A stretch of 64,000 bases of DNA from Candidatus Thorarchaeota archaeon (GTDB taxonomy: Archaea; Asgardarchaeota; Thorarchaeia; Thorarchaeales; Thorarchaeaceae): contig PRDH01000044.1 in the NCBI GenBank assembly GCA_003345545.1, forward strand, positions 62,001-126,000, given 5' to 3'. A program made the position numbers and the translations under genes. The notes under the pieces are model-generated. The model did no database searches, was not told the origin of the DNA, and saw nothing but the letters and a program-made list of their open reading frames with translations. This document shows positions 53,516 to 62,928 of this stretch, in pieces (the stretch's first letter is position 1; each line of letters opens with the position of its first letter).

Positions 53516-54352
53516 TCAGAACAGATAGCGAACAACGTCATCAAGGATGGCATAGGTTTCCAGTCTTTGAATGTCCCCCTTGACATATGGCATGACATCA
53601 TCAAAGATCATGTTTCGATACTCCTTAGGTGCGACAGTCTCCTGTGTCACTTTCCCTAGCAATCGCAGCAGTTCTTCCAAGGCGTCCCTCAAATGCTGAT
53701 AGGACACATCATAGACATCAATCTGAAGGACTTCAATACCCGCAGTATCAATAGGCACAGAGCTGAGGAAAGGATATTGACTGAGAAGGTGTTCAACGTG
53801 TTCGGTCATTTTGGCAACAATCTGACTCTTCTTGGCTTTGGTCGCCTTCACCTGCATGACGCCTCTGAAGAGATGACTATAGACCTCAAGGCAGTCCATT
53901 GATTTACCAGCGACCAAGCTCTCATCTGTTTCTTCATACTGTGTAACAAGCACATCCACCCAGTCACCGAAGCCCTTGAAAGTATTGCGAGTTCCAGGCC
54001 AATTCTTCAATAGTGTAGCGACATCACTACCAGGAGGCACAACATTTGTCATGAATTCCTTCAGAGCATACTCCAGCATGAAGCGCATGTGTCCAAGCCG
54101 GGCGGCCTTGCTCACGACCATAACGAACAGAAGATAGTCGTTCGCCTCCCAGACATACCGGTTGGTTTCCGTGTCGATTGTCTTGAGGGTCTCGTTAGAT
54201 GCCTTATCGATGAAGGTGTGGGTTGCAGAGAGAAAGGGGGCTATCAGATCCATATCTAGTTTCACAGCATCAGAATAGGCCTTGGCAACAATATTCCTGC
54301 CACTACCTCGCTCGATCACCCAGACTCCTAGAATGGACTTCTTGCTGGACAT
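53516..54352 (-). CDS. longin-like domain protein with helical C-terminus
   Basis: About 278 residues. The first 110 have a longin/roadblock-related pattern: a strand 'ILGVWVIERGSGRNIVAKAY', a helix, a strand 'RYVWEANDYLLFVMVVSKAA' and a helix 'RFMLEYALKEFM'. The remaining part is mainly helical. The family is not certain. ATG 54352 is chosen over an in-frame start at 54448 that would add a hydrophobic lead; no strong ribosome site is seen. It follows tfb on the same strand. Confidence 0.58.
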   Translation of the reverse strand: MSSKKSILGVWVIERGSGRNIVAKAYSDAVKLDMDLIAPFLSATHTFIDKASNETLKTIDTETNRYVWEANDYLLFVMVVSKAARLGHMRFMLEYALKEFMTNVVPPGSDVATLLKNWPGTRNTFKGFGDWVDVLVTQYEETDESLVAGKSMDCLEVYSHLFRGVMQVKATKAKKSQIVAKMTEHVEHLLSQYPFLSSVPIDTAGIEVLQIDVYDVSYQHLRDALEELLRLLGKVTQETVAPKEYRNMIFDDVMPYVKGDIQRLETYAILDDVVRYLF

Positions 54353-54470
54353 AGCATCATCTCTTGGGAGTATTGTTGAAATGAAGTATGATAAGCCTAT
54401 ATGTGACAGGAGGCATACACGAGAAGACGTACCTAGAAGAGAAGGCAAGACTTGCGTCCTGCCCCTTCAT

Positions 54471-55433
54471 TCACGTTGTGGATATGCCTAGCTTCTCTAC
54501 CATTTCCTTGTAGCGGTTCCTTACTGTCACCTCGGTGACCCTAGCAGTCCGTGCAATCTCCAGTTGTGTTCTTCGTGCACCTGTGAGTATGCTCGCAACG
54601 TAGATTGCTGCAGCAGCCATTCCCTTGGGATCTTTTCCGATGGTGAGCCGTTGTTCCCTTGCAAGGTTCAAGATGTCTATCGCCTTCTTCTTAGCTTCCC
54701 CTGGAAGATCCAGTTCGGTCCCGAATCGATGTACAAACTCGATTGGATTACTGAATGGTATCTTCAGGTTCAGATGGCGAATAATCAGACGAACACAGAG
54801 ACTCAGCTCCTTGCGGGTGATATGTATCTGATCACAGACCTCCTCCAGCGGGCGAGGAACTTGATGTACTCGACAGGCTAGATATAGAGAGGCTGCTATC
54901 ATCCCGAGAATAGTACGGCCCCGAGTCAGTCTCTTGCGAAGGGCCTTTCTGTAGATTACAGCAGCAGTCTCCCGAATCGAGTACGGGATACTCAACTGGG
55001 AACTTATCCTATGGAGTTCGGTCATTGCGACGGCAAGATTGCGTTTGTCTGAGGAGTGTACCTTGGTGCGTATCTGCCACTTGCGGAGGCGATGTATCTG
55101 CGCTCTCCGAGTAGAAGTCAGCTTTCTTCCTGATGCGTCGACATTCTGATTGCCAATTATCGTGGTAAGACCCTGATCGAATTTGCTCCAGTCTGTCGGA
55201 CCTCCTACACGCTGTCGAGAGTTTTGCTCGTCAGCAGTGAAGGCACGCCACTCTGGACCCACATCAATTGAGTGGTCAGATAGAACGAGTCCGCAATTGC
55301 AGCAGATGACCTCACCACGAGTGTGGTCAATGTAGACTTCAATACAAGAACAAGCAGAACAACAATAGCTGGCCGCACCAATATGCTCCTTAGTTTGTTT
55401 TGTCCGAGTTTGTTTACTGGCCAGTCCAATCAT
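54471..55433 (-). CDS. tfb: transcription initiation factor B (TFB)
   Basis: A 320-residue TFIIB homologue that brings RNA polymerase to TBP on the TATA box. The N-terminal zinc ribbon (CSAC...CCNCG, about 25-48) is followed by the B-reader region ('GPEWRAF', 'DWSKFDQGLTT'), then two cyclin repeats (about 125-215 and 220-315). The ATG at 55433 is plausible but unusually far (150 bp) from the nearest strong TATA element. Confidence 0.94.
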   Translation of the reverse strand: MIGLASKQTRTKQTKEHIGAASYCCSACSCIEVYIDHTRGEVICCNCGLVLSDHSIDVGPEWRAFTADEQNSRQRVGGPTDWSKFDQGLTTIIGNQNVDASGRKLTSTRRAQIHRLRKWQIRTKVHSSDKRNLAVAMTELHRISSQLSIPYSIRETAAVIYRKALRKRLTRGRTILGMIAASLYLACRVHQVPRPLEEVCDQIHITRKELSLCVRLIIRHLNLKIPFSNPIEFVHRFGTELDLPGEAKKKAIDILNLAREQRLTIGKDPKGMAAAAIYVASILTGARRTQLEIARTARVTEVTVRNRYKEMVEKLGISTT

Positions 55434-55820
55434 CTCCGTACAGGCCCACCGAATGATGGCCCTGCGGTTCGAGCTATCAGTGTTTCATATGCATGTAGTC
55501 TCTCAGGCGCATGAGGGACTACTTCGGGCACGGCTGTGGACAACTGTCCCCGAGAGGACAAGTAGCCTTGCGCAGATAACAAATGATTATAAACCCTTTG
55601 CACTTTTATCAAACAAATCGTTGTATATACCAAGAATCATGCGTTTCTGTGCCACTTGGAAGATTGAAAGCATTCAATTCGAAGTATCCTCTTGGTTGAT
55701 TTCGAACATTCTGCCTGTAACTCACGAGCCAAACTGAAAGGTAGTAGTTCTGATTCTGCTCATGCGCTTACTTTATGAAGATAAACAGGTGAGAGTGTAT
55801 CATCAGAGAAGCGGACCACT
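55434..55820. other. 387-bp intergenic stretch between tfb and argS
   Basis: No protein or tRNA gene was found. Two TATA-like elements stand back to back near 55583-55606. In the minus direction CAAAGGG-TTTATAAT is a good BRE/TATA pair that would start RNA near 55563, giving tfb a leader of about 130 nt. That leader can form a hairpin between 55516-55524 and 55560-55567 (CTACTT with AAGTAG plus outer pairs). In the plus direction CTTTATGAAG at 55771-55780 is the likely argS TATA box. An unrecognised small RNA is possible. Confidence 0.4.
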
Positions 55821-57731
55821 ATGAGCAGGAGAAAGCAAGTCAATCCATGGGATCATGCAAGACAGGTAGTAGTGAGCATTCTGTCTAAGGCGTCAGCAGC
55901 AGATCCTGAGGTTGTCAACAGCTCTATCGAGATCCCTCCTGATCCGACTCTTGGAGACGTAGCATCCACGATTGCATTTGCTCTCGCGAGGGAACGAAAG
56001 AAGAATCCGGCAGCGATTGCTGCGGATCTGCTTCCAAGACTGAGAGAGCTTGTTAGTGCTGAGCCTCTTGTCAAGTCAGTGGAAGCAAAGGGGCCCTACA
56101 TCAATATCCTTCTCGACAGAGGTGCCTTCTCTAAAACGACGATCATGTCAGTTTCTGAAAGTGGTGATGACTATGGAAACAGTGCCGAGTTCGACGGGAA
56201 GAGAGCTCTGATTGAATTTCCTGCTGTGAATCCGTCAAAACCTTGGCATATAGGGCACACCAGAAACGCGGTCTTGGGCGACACGCTCTCGAATATCCTC
56301 GAGCGTGTCGGCTATGATGTCGTGCGCCTTGATTATATTAATGATCTGGGGCTGCAAATCGCTCAGCTTCTCTGGAAACTGAAGAATGTGGGCAATCAAG
56401 ACGTCAGGGAGAAGTATGATCACTATCTAGGACATCTCTATGTAGAGGTCCAGAAAACCTTTGAATCCTCTCAGGATGTAGAGAAGGAAGTCAGAGAGAT
56501 ATCAAGAAACCTTGAGAATCTCAAGAGTGATGATGCCAGACTCAGTGGAGTAATGGTAGAGAGATGCGTGAAGGCACAGTATGAAACGTCCTATAGACTA
56601 GGCATCTTCCATGACTACCAGGTATGGGAGAGCGCAATCGCGCACAGTGGCTTGCTGGACCAGGCCCGGGAAATGATAGTGCAGAGTAAGAATATCATGA
56701 AACTCGAGGAAGGAGATAAAGCTGGATGCATCGTCGCAGACCTCTCCGTGATTGATGAGTTCAAGGACATGAATGAGCCCTACAAGATCCTATTCCGCTC
56801 TGATGGTACGAGAACATATACGGGGGCAGATGTCGCGCTGCAGCTTTGGAAGTTCGGAATTATCGAAGATCCTTTCCGCTACTCGTTATTCGAAACGCAG
56901 CCTAACAAGGTGGACCTTCTTAGAACCTCGCTAAAAGGGAGGAGAGCAAAACTTGGTAAATTCGATATTGTGCTCAATGTAATCGCATCCAGACAAGCGC
57001 ATCCTCAGAAAATGGTCTACACTATTCTTGACCTCATGGGATACAAGAAGGAGAGCGAGAATTCTCATCATATAGCGTATGAGTTTGTGGGACTAGAGGG
57101 AGAAGACTTCTCGGGAAGGCAGGGTACATGGATTGGCTACTCAACAGACGACGTCTTGAGCAAGATGACAGAGTTGGCGGAAATAGAAGTCAACAAGCGC
57201 AATCCAGATGAAGGGGCAGAACTGAAAAAGAAGATAGCCAATCAGGTTGCCGTGGGTGCGATACGTTACTTCATGCTCAATGCCTCACCAGACAGGAAAA
57301 TCACCTTTCGATGGAACGAGGTGCTTGATTTTCAGGGAGACGCCGCACCCTATCTTCAGTACTCGCTAGCGAGAGCATACAGAATCATGGAGAAGGCAGA
57401 AACAGGGCGGATAGAAGAACGTGACTTCCGCGCGCTCACCTCTGAGGCCGAGTTTGAATTGGTGAAGGCAATCTCGAAGTTCCCAGAAGAGGTACTCGAC
57501 GTTGCGAGGTCATTGAAGAAGGATGTCTGGGGAACAAGTTTCGCTTCCAACAGACTTACTAGCTATGGATACGGGCTCGCCACTCTGTTCAGCAAATTCT
57601 ATGATTCATGCCCTGTGCTCAAAGCAGAGCCAGATATCAAAGAGGCCAGGCTTGCGCTTGTCAAGGCATTCATGGTCACCATGACCAACTGCCTTAATCT
57701 CCTGGGCATCCCGATAGTTGAACGCATGTGA
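55821..57731 (+). CDS. argS: arginyl-tRNA synthetase
   Basis: Charges tRNA-Arg. A 636-residue class I synthetase. It has the N-terminal Add-1 domain, then the HIGH motif in NPSKPWHIGHTRN (about 136-148), 'YINDLGLQ' near 172, and the DALR-type anticodon-binding domain at the C-terminus (about 510-636). The KMSKS loop is degenerate, as is common in ArgRS ('GRQGTWIGYSTDDVLSKM' region). Length is normal. Confidence 0.95.
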   Translation: MSRRKQVNPWDHARQVVVSILSKASAADPEVVNSSIEIPPDPTLGDVASTIAFALARERKKNPAAIAADLLPRLRELVSAEPLVKSVEAKGPYINILLDRGAFSKTTIMSVSESGDDYGNSAEFDGKRALIEFPAVNPSKPWHIGHTRNAVLGDTLSNILERVGYDVVRLDYINDLGLQIAQLLWKLKNVGNQDVREKYDHYLGHLYVEVQKTFESSQDVEKEVREISRNLENLKSDDARLSGVMVERCVKAQYETSYRLGIFHDYQVWESAIAHSGLLDQAREMIVQSKNIMKLEEGDKAGCIVADLSVIDEFKDMNEPYKILFRSDGTRTYTGADVALQLWKFGIIEDPFRYSLFETQPNKVDLLRTSLKGRRAKLGKFDIVLNVIASRQAHPQKMVYTILDLMGYKKESENSHHIAYEFVGLEGEDFSGRQGTWIGYSTDDVLSKMTELAEIEVNKRNPDEGAELKKKIANQVAVGAIRYFMLNASPDRKITFRWNEVLDFQGDAAPYLQYSLARAYRIMEKAETGRIEERDFRALTSEAEFELVKAISKFPEEVLDVARSLKKDVWGTSFASNRLTSYGYGLATLFSKFYDSCPVLKAEPDIKEARLALVKAFMVTMTNCLNLLGIPIVERM

Positions 57732-57732
57732 T

Positions 57733-59082
57733 TTATCCTGAAGTGATGGTTGCACCTTCGATAACGATAGAAGGTGTGACCATCGAGAAGGTCGTTCGAC
57801 TGTCACTTCCCACATGGCTTATCCGCCTCAAGAGATCACGCATATTGATTCCAATCAGAGTGTTCTTGAGCGCGTGCTGAATCTCGCCATTCTTGACGTA
57901 GTAGCCCTCACCAATCATGGCACTGAGGTCGCCAGTAGTCAGGTTGGGACTATCGCCAGTATTCCTGCATACCACGCCCTCATCAAGCTCTGAAATGAGT
58001 TCATTGAGGTCGCCCTTCCCTGGGGATACGATGAAGTTGGTCGTGGAGATGTCTGGCAGTCCAGAATAAGAGGGTCTACTGGCATTGCCAGTGTTGTCTA
58101 CATTTTCTTTGTTCGCAGTGTAGGAGTTGTGAAGGAGGCTCCTGAGGACACCAGCTTTGATGACTGAGGTCCGCTGCGATGGAAATCCTTCTGCATCAAA
58201 CGATCGTGTGCCAATCCCGCCTGGTAGCAGCCCATCGTCAACTATCTCTAGCTTTTCAGATGCAATGCCCTCGCCTAATGCATCTGTAATGTATGATCTG
58301 CCCATTTGGACCTCATCAGCGTTCACTGCATCGGCCAGCCCGCGTCCAAGAATGGCACTTGCTCCGAGCGGTGCAAACAAAACGGACATCTCTCCACCAT
58401 CGATTGTCTTGGGTCGCAAGAATCCTCTTGCAAGTTCTGCAGCGTTCGTACCAACCCATTCAGGGTTGATTTCATTCAACCTTCGTGAAACCTGATATTC
58501 ATAACTTGCAGTCTGATCCTTGCCATCCTTAATGATTGGGTATGTATAGATAGAGATACATGTTTTCCGCTCACTCTTGACTATGCCAAGAGAGTTTACA
58601 ATTGCATTGACGCCTGAGGAACTCTGCACTGCTGCCTCAATCGCATGGCTCCATTTGTCGAGTGACCCCTTGCATGCATCAATTGCTCGAATTAGGAGGC
58701 CTGTAGTCTCCTCCGAGGTGAGCTCATCGAGTTCCTTGTCGAATATACCTCTCGCCGAGTGATGGGATGACTCCGAATTCGGAAGAGTCACAAAGTCAGG
58801 ATCAGCGATGGATGCCCTTGCGAGGCTCATCGAGTTGGTAACGGCCTCCTCAATGTCTGAATCATTGAGCGTTGTCACATAGGCAAATCCTATCTTCTTG
58901 CCGACAATCGTCCGAATCCCTATGCCAGCATCTCTTGTTTCGCATGCGTTCTTGATTGAGTTGTTCTCAGCAGTAATTTCAAAAGATCTGCTCTGTGCCA
59001 GATAGGCTTCAGCTTGGCTGGCGCCCATTTTTTCAGCAAGCGTGATTGCTTTTTCACCAATCGCAAGCAGAGGACTGAGCAT
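57733..59082 (-). CDS. pmbA: TldE/PmbA-type metalloprotease-like subunit
   Basis: A 449-residue TldE/PmbA family protein that pairs with TldD to form a peptidase. The N-terminal 'GASQAEAYLAQSRSFEITAENNSIKN' and the C-terminal 'GLPDISTTNFIVSPGKGDLNEL' are typical. The zinc motif HExxxH is not present, as expected for the E subunit. ATG 59082 directly follows the TAG of tldD (TAGATG), so translation is coupled. Confidence 0.9.
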   Translation of the reverse strand: MLSPLLAIGEKAITLAEKMGASQAEAYLAQSRSFEITAENNSIKNACETRDAGIGIRTIVGKKIGFAYVTTLNDSDIEEAVTNSMSLARASIADPDFVTLPNSESSHHSARGIFDKELDELTSEETTGLLIRAIDACKGSLDKWSHAIEAAVQSSSGVNAIVNSLGIVKSERKTCISIYTYPIIKDGKDQTASYEYQVSRRLNEINPEWVGTNAAELARGFLRPKTIDGGEMSVLFAPLGASAILGRGLADAVNADEVQMGRSYITDALGEGIASEKLEIVDDGLLPGGIGTRSFDAEGFPSQRTSVIKAGVLRSLLHNSYTANKENVDNTGNASRPSYSGLPDISTTNFIVSPGKGDLNELISELDEGVVCRNTGDSPNLTTGDLSAMIGEGYYVKNGEIQHALKNTLIGINMRDLLRRISHVGSDSRTTFSMVTPSIVIEGATITSG

Positions 59083-60468
59083 CTACATACCTCCTACAGG
59101 CACTTTCCTGATTCTTGCGTGAGGCCCGCCAGCCATTGTCGGTACTGCCTGACCTCCCTTGCTGCACGTTCCTGCATCAAGCAGGAAGTCTTTACAGACA
59201 GCATCCACTTTAGCAAGCACTTCCAGGATGTTACCCGCAAGGGACACATCTCTGACCATCTGACCTTTCTCACCATTCTCAATCACATAGCCGTAACTCG
59301 CTTGAAACATGAATTGCCCTTTTGCAGACTGTGTGTACCCATAGTTGGGACTACAGAGAATGATGCCATTCTTCGTGTCTTGGATGAGTTCATCGACCTG
59401 CCAGTCTCCAGTTTCCATGTAGGTGTTGCTCATCCTCGGTAGTGGCTCATGCATGAATGACTGGCTCCTAGCAGCACCATTTGGCTCCAAGTCGAGTCTT
59501 GTTGCGGTTTCGAGGCCATGAAGTAGCTCAGTCAGAATGCCATTCGTGACTAGATGCCTTCTTGTTGCTCTTGTCCCTTCCCAATCATACTCATAGGATC
59601 CTCGCATTCCCTCAAGAGTGGGATCATCCGTGATGCTCAGATTATCCGGTCCAACTTCGGTTCCAATCCTGTCTTCGAGTACAGTCGCATGTGCTGGCCA
59701 ATTGTCTGCCTCAACAGCATGGCCAAAGGCTTCATGGACCATCACGCCATTTAGAATGGGGTCCATCACAACATCGTAGACTCCCCCCTTGGCACACACA
59801 GAAGATAGCAGGTCAATCACGAGTTCCCCAGCAGCGGTCCCGATATTCTGCGCCTCACTGGCGCTCATGACTTCGTATCCACCTCGCAGACTCAACGACT
59901 TGAATGTACTTTGTCGGTTTATGCCATCTTTGGCTGTCGGGGCAGAGATGATACGTGGAATAGCGTTTTCAGTATAGATACTTGTACCGAGAGAATTAGC
60001 AACATAGAGCTCAGTCCAGAGGTCTGTATAAACAGTTCGCGTCGAAGAGATGCGCCTGTCGTAGTCCCGTGTCTGATCGTCAATCATCTTGGCGAATGCC
60101 ATCTTCTCATCAATAGAAATACTGCTGAAGGGTTTCCTCGCACTATAATGAAGACGGTCTTGAAATGATGGACCATCTATCGCGAATCGTTCAGTGGTCT
60201 TCTCTCTGGTTGCGAGAGCCATCTTTGCAACCGACCTGCCCATAGACCTCATACCATCTCCGGTCAGGTCAGTCGTCTGGGCAAATGCCCAGGCACCATC
60301 AACAAATGCTCGCATCCCTGCGCCCTTGATGCGGGATGATAATGACTGCTTGGAAACACCGTCATTGAGTTCTATGATTGTTGTTGCGCTGTTCTCTATT
60401 CTCACGTCTGAAAATCGGGCGCCGGTTTTTAGGGCAGATTCAATGGCAATCCGCGCAAGGTCTTCCAT
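59083..60468 (-). CDS. tldD: TldD metalloprotease subunit
   Basis: A 461-residue zinc protease. The metal motif HEAFGH (in VMVHEAFGHAVEAD, about 241-254) is intact. The C-terminal half carries the family's 'GQFMFQASYGYVIENGEKGQMV' strand pattern and final GGPHARIRKVPVGG. TldD/TldE degrade small unfolded peptides and in some bacteria mature modified peptides. The start is ATG 60468, after a 129-bp divergent spacer with the zinc-finger gene. Confidence 0.92.
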   Translation of the reverse strand: MEDLARIAIESALKTGARFSDVRIENSATTIIELNDGVSKQSLSSRIKGAGMRAFVDGAWAFAQTTDLTGDGMRSMGRSVAKMALATREKTTERFAIDGPSFQDRLHYSARKPFSSISIDEKMAFAKMIDDQTRDYDRRISSTRTVYTDLWTELYVANSLGTSIYTENAIPRIISAPTAKDGINRQSTFKSLSLRGGYEVMSASEAQNIGTAAGELVIDLLSSVCAKGGVYDVVMDPILNGVMVHEAFGHAVEADNWPAHATVLEDRIGTEVGPDNLSITDDPTLEGMRGSYEYDWEGTRATRRHLVTNGILTELLHGLETATRLDLEPNGAARSQSFMHEPLPRMSNTYMETGDWQVDELIQDTKNGIILCSPNYGYTQSAKGQFMFQASYGYVIENGEKGQMVRDVSLAGNILEVLAKVDAVCKDFLLDAGTCSKGGQAVPTMAGGPHARIRKVPVGGM

Positions 60469-60597
60469 AGGTATCTCTTTTGCTCAATCTGAGCGTTTCA
60501 CTGCGTGTTTTAACTTCTCTGGCATGGACAATGGCTTGCATGGTCTGGCGGGATTTCGGGAATGTTGCTTGAGTAATACACACGTCTTTCTTAGGTA

Positions 60598-62208
60598 ATG
60601 CCTCTTCTAGATGTGACCACCGGAGGTACTCAGTTGACAGAAGAGGCAACATCTGAACTGTGTCGATCCTGCCAGAAGAACAGAGCAACCCACATGTGTG
60701 AAGACTGCGGAGCAGCACTTTGCTTAGAATGTCTAGATAGCAGAACCACTGAGTATAGTGTATGTGGAGACTGTCACCACTCTCTCGGAGAAGCCATACC
60801 TGGGGAGAAATTCGAGAGCTGTCCTGAGTGCAAATCTGAGAACCTCACCAAGGGAAAACGTACTATTGATATTTGCGCTAGGTGTCACTCGGTTCGGGTC
60901 GTTGTCCTTGAGGATAAGAGAAGGACACTAGCCCTTGAAATGCGCCATGCCGTCATGACAATTCAGTATGGACATACCAAGCTTCGCGAATTCAACAGCA
61001 AACTCAGTGTCACTAAGCGTCTATTGGTGTCGCTCAGGATGGCGAATTTTCTCCATTACAAGTGGCTCGAAGAAAAGATAGAGGCAATCCAAGAGGAACT
61101 GCCAGCAATCAAGAACCGAATCGGAAGTCAGGCAGAGATAGTAGCCAGAAGGATGTCTGCTGAAACCAAGAACTTCATAGACTATGCTCTTTGGAGCCCA
61201 TCCCAATTTCCATTCATTGAGGGAATAACCAACAGAATCACAGAGCTCGGAATCTACTACAAACAAAACGTTGACGAGGCAATCGAGTCCCTCAGAACCA
61301 CACTGAAGGATGTCAAGAGGCAATTGGATGGTCTCGATTACTATAGGAATCACTTCACAAACTTCTACGAACATAGCCAGCTCTCTGTCGGAGAGCTCCC
61401 AGTGTGCGCTCTACCAGACGTGAAAGTAGCAGGAAGTGATTTCCTCAAGAACGACAAGGCCCTAGGAACACTGTACCTGACAAATAAGAGGCTCTTATTC
61501 TTGGCTGAGACTGGAAGAGTCCGCAGAAAGATGGAAACAATCTTCGATTTTCCGCTTCTTTATCTGAAGTCGATAGAGGAGGACGGGCGGTTTCGAAAGA
61601 GGCTAGTCCTGAAGCTCAAGCAGGGCGATGTGAGAATATCTTGTTCGGACCAGACAAAGAAGGTCTTACCAGACTATGTGGAGATCGCTCGCAAGTTCGA
61701 TAGGTATGTCCAGACGGACATGCAGAGAGTGCGCAAAATCGAGCAAGAAGAAGTCAGTATCAGCGATGTGAGGCTAAAGATCGAAGGGATGGTCTATTCA
61801 CTACTATCACCGAACAAGAAACAAGACGATGCCACAGCAATCGGGTCAGACCTTCGGTACCGAACCCAACCTTGGTCCACGTCCCAAGTTCAACCAAGGG
61901 AGATTCCTTATGGCACAGGCTACACGTCCCCGGAATTCTTCAGAAGGGATTTGGAGAGAACAATTGGCCGGAGCAGCCAGCCGCAAAATGGTGACATGCA
62001 ATACCGACCAAGCGAATCTATTGATACCCTTCAAAGAAACTCGGAGTCCATCTATGGAGCCATACGAGAAACTGTACACTTGTTGAGAGATGGTCGCTTA
62101 GTGACAGAAGACTTCATTCGAAGGTACAAAGATCTCATGAGAGATTCCTATCTCAACAGAAGAGAGATTCAGCGCCTCTCAAGAGAGTCCAGAGATCAAT
62201 TCTGGTAG
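60598..62208 (+). CDS. B-box-type zinc finger / coiled-coil / PH(GRAM)-like protein next to ESCRT genes
   Basis: A 536-residue protein. Two zinc modules open it: a B-box-like one (Cys 22, 25, 34, 37, 42, 45, 56, 59) and a ribbon (Cys 75, 78, 93, 96). A long helical/coiled-coil region (about 110-265) follows, then a PH/GRAM-like domain (about 268-372, with GTLYLTNKRLLFLAE at 290-304). A linker and a C-terminal helix (about 485-536) finish it. GRAM/PH folds bind membranes or proteins; in ESCRT-II the GLUE domain of Vps36 does so. It ends 4 nt from the convergent ESCRT-III gene. Function is inferred only from neighbours. Confidence 0.75.
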   Translation: MPLLDVTTGGTQLTEEATSELCRSCQKNRATHMCEDCGAALCLECLDSRTTEYSVCGDCHHSLGEAIPGEKFESCPECKSENLTKGKRTIDICARCHSVRVVVLEDKRRTLALEMRHAVMTIQYGHTKLREFNSKLSVTKRLLVSLRMANFLHYKWLEEKIEAIQEELPAIKNRIGSQAEIVARRMSAETKNFIDYALWSPSQFPFIEGITNRITELGIYYKQNVDEAIESLRTTLKDVKRQLDGLDYYRNHFTNFYEHSQLSVGELPVCALPDVKVAGSDFLKNDKALGTLYLTNKRLLFLAETGRVRRKMETIFDFPLLYLKSIEEDGRFRKRLVLKLKQGDVRISCSDQTKKVLPDYVEIARKFDRYVQTDMQRVRKIEQEEVSISDVRLKIEGMVYSLLSPNKKQDDATAIGSDLRYRTQPWSTSQVQPREIPYGTGYTSPEFFRRDLERTIGRSSQPQNGDMQYRPSESIDTLQRNSESIYGAIRETVHLLRDGRLVTEDFIRRYKDLMRDSYLNRREIQRLSRESRDQFW

Positions 62209-62212
62209 TACT

Positions 62213-62830
62213 CTACATCCCCAACTCACGTTCTAAGGATTTGATGTCATCCTCTAGAGACTCAATCTCGCCAAGGGGTTTCTTTACTGCAGCAGCGTCT
62301 GTAAGACCTGCTTCTATGTCAATCTCCTGCATTGCAGACGTGAGATCTTCAGACGAGATCTCCATAGTCGAGTCAAGAGCCTCATCGGATATGTCCGTTT
62401 CAATCTCGAATTCTTCAAGGCGTCGAGCAATCTCGTCAACGTTCGCGACGACCTTTGTCGAGTCAGTAGATTCGCCCAGCATGCCAAGAATCTTCGCCAC
62501 TTCCTGAAGAGCTAGAGAGGTCTTTGCCGACGTCTGAGCACGATTCAGGTGTGCAAGGATTTTTAGAATCTGAAGTCGTGACTTGTCGACGGAGAGCGCG
62601 TAGCGTCTGAAGCGGATCATCTCGGTAGCATAGGTTCGATATGCGTCAACCTGCCCGCCCTTCCGCGCACGTACAGCCCTGGCGCGTGTATCCTGTTCCT
62701 CTTTCTCGAGTTTGTTTCTCTGTCGAGCAAGCTGTTTGCTCAGGATTCTTAGACGACTGGAAATCTCACCAACATCTGGTTTCTTCTTACCCCAGGCAAA
62801 TGCCTTTCTTATTGAAGCCAAAGAATTCAC
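62213..62830 (-). CDS. ESCRT-III (Snf7-domain) protein
   Basis: A 205-residue Snf7-family protein that would polymerise on membranes for scission. It has a basic N-terminus (1-20, KKKP), a charged helical hairpin core (about 20-130: ISSRLRILSKQLARQRNKLEKEEQ...), and an acidic C-terminal part that ends with a MIM1-like helix (SLEDDIKSLEREL, 191-203), the docking site for a Vps4 MIT domain. The helix favours the Vps2/24/46 branch, but this is tentative. GTG start 62830, with AGGAG upstream. The divergent vps4 gene is 153 bp away. Confidence 0.87.
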   Translation of the reverse strand: MNSLASIRKAFAWGKKKPDVGEISSRLRILSKQLARQRNKLEKEEQDTRARAVRARKGGQVDAYRTYATEMIRFRRYALSVDKSRLQILKILAHLNRAQTSAKTSLALQEVAKILGMLGESTDSTKVVANVDEIARRLEEFEIETDISDEALDSTMEISSEDLTSAMQEIDIEAGLTDAAAVKKPLGEIESLEDDIKSLERELGM

Positions 62831-62902
62831 CTTACTCCTGAATCAAGGATTTGAATCAATGATGATGGGCTATTCGTTTAAACCTTCGTAGCTACCTGCT
62901 CT

Positions 62903-62928
62903 CAACAACGCGCTCTCGTGCGTTGTTG
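62903..62928. promoter_or_regulatory. 9-bp inverted repeat abutting the vps4 TATA box
   Basis: CAACAACGC-N8-GCGTTGTTG, a perfect 9-bp inverted repeat with 8-nt spacer, in the 153-bp spacer between the divergent ESCRT-III and vps4 genes. The right arm directly touches TATAAAC at 62929-62935, so a bound protein would cover the BRE. It may also act on the ESCRT-III promoter. Confidence 0.6.

Noticed and set aside
55434..55520. GGTTCGAG near 55467 as part of a tRNA
   Set aside because: The flanks do not form T-stem or acceptor pairs, and part would overlap the tfb start.
55453..55737. Plus-strand open frame of 94 codons upstream of argS
   Set aside because: No ribosome site, no family, odd composition; it covers the tfb promoter region.
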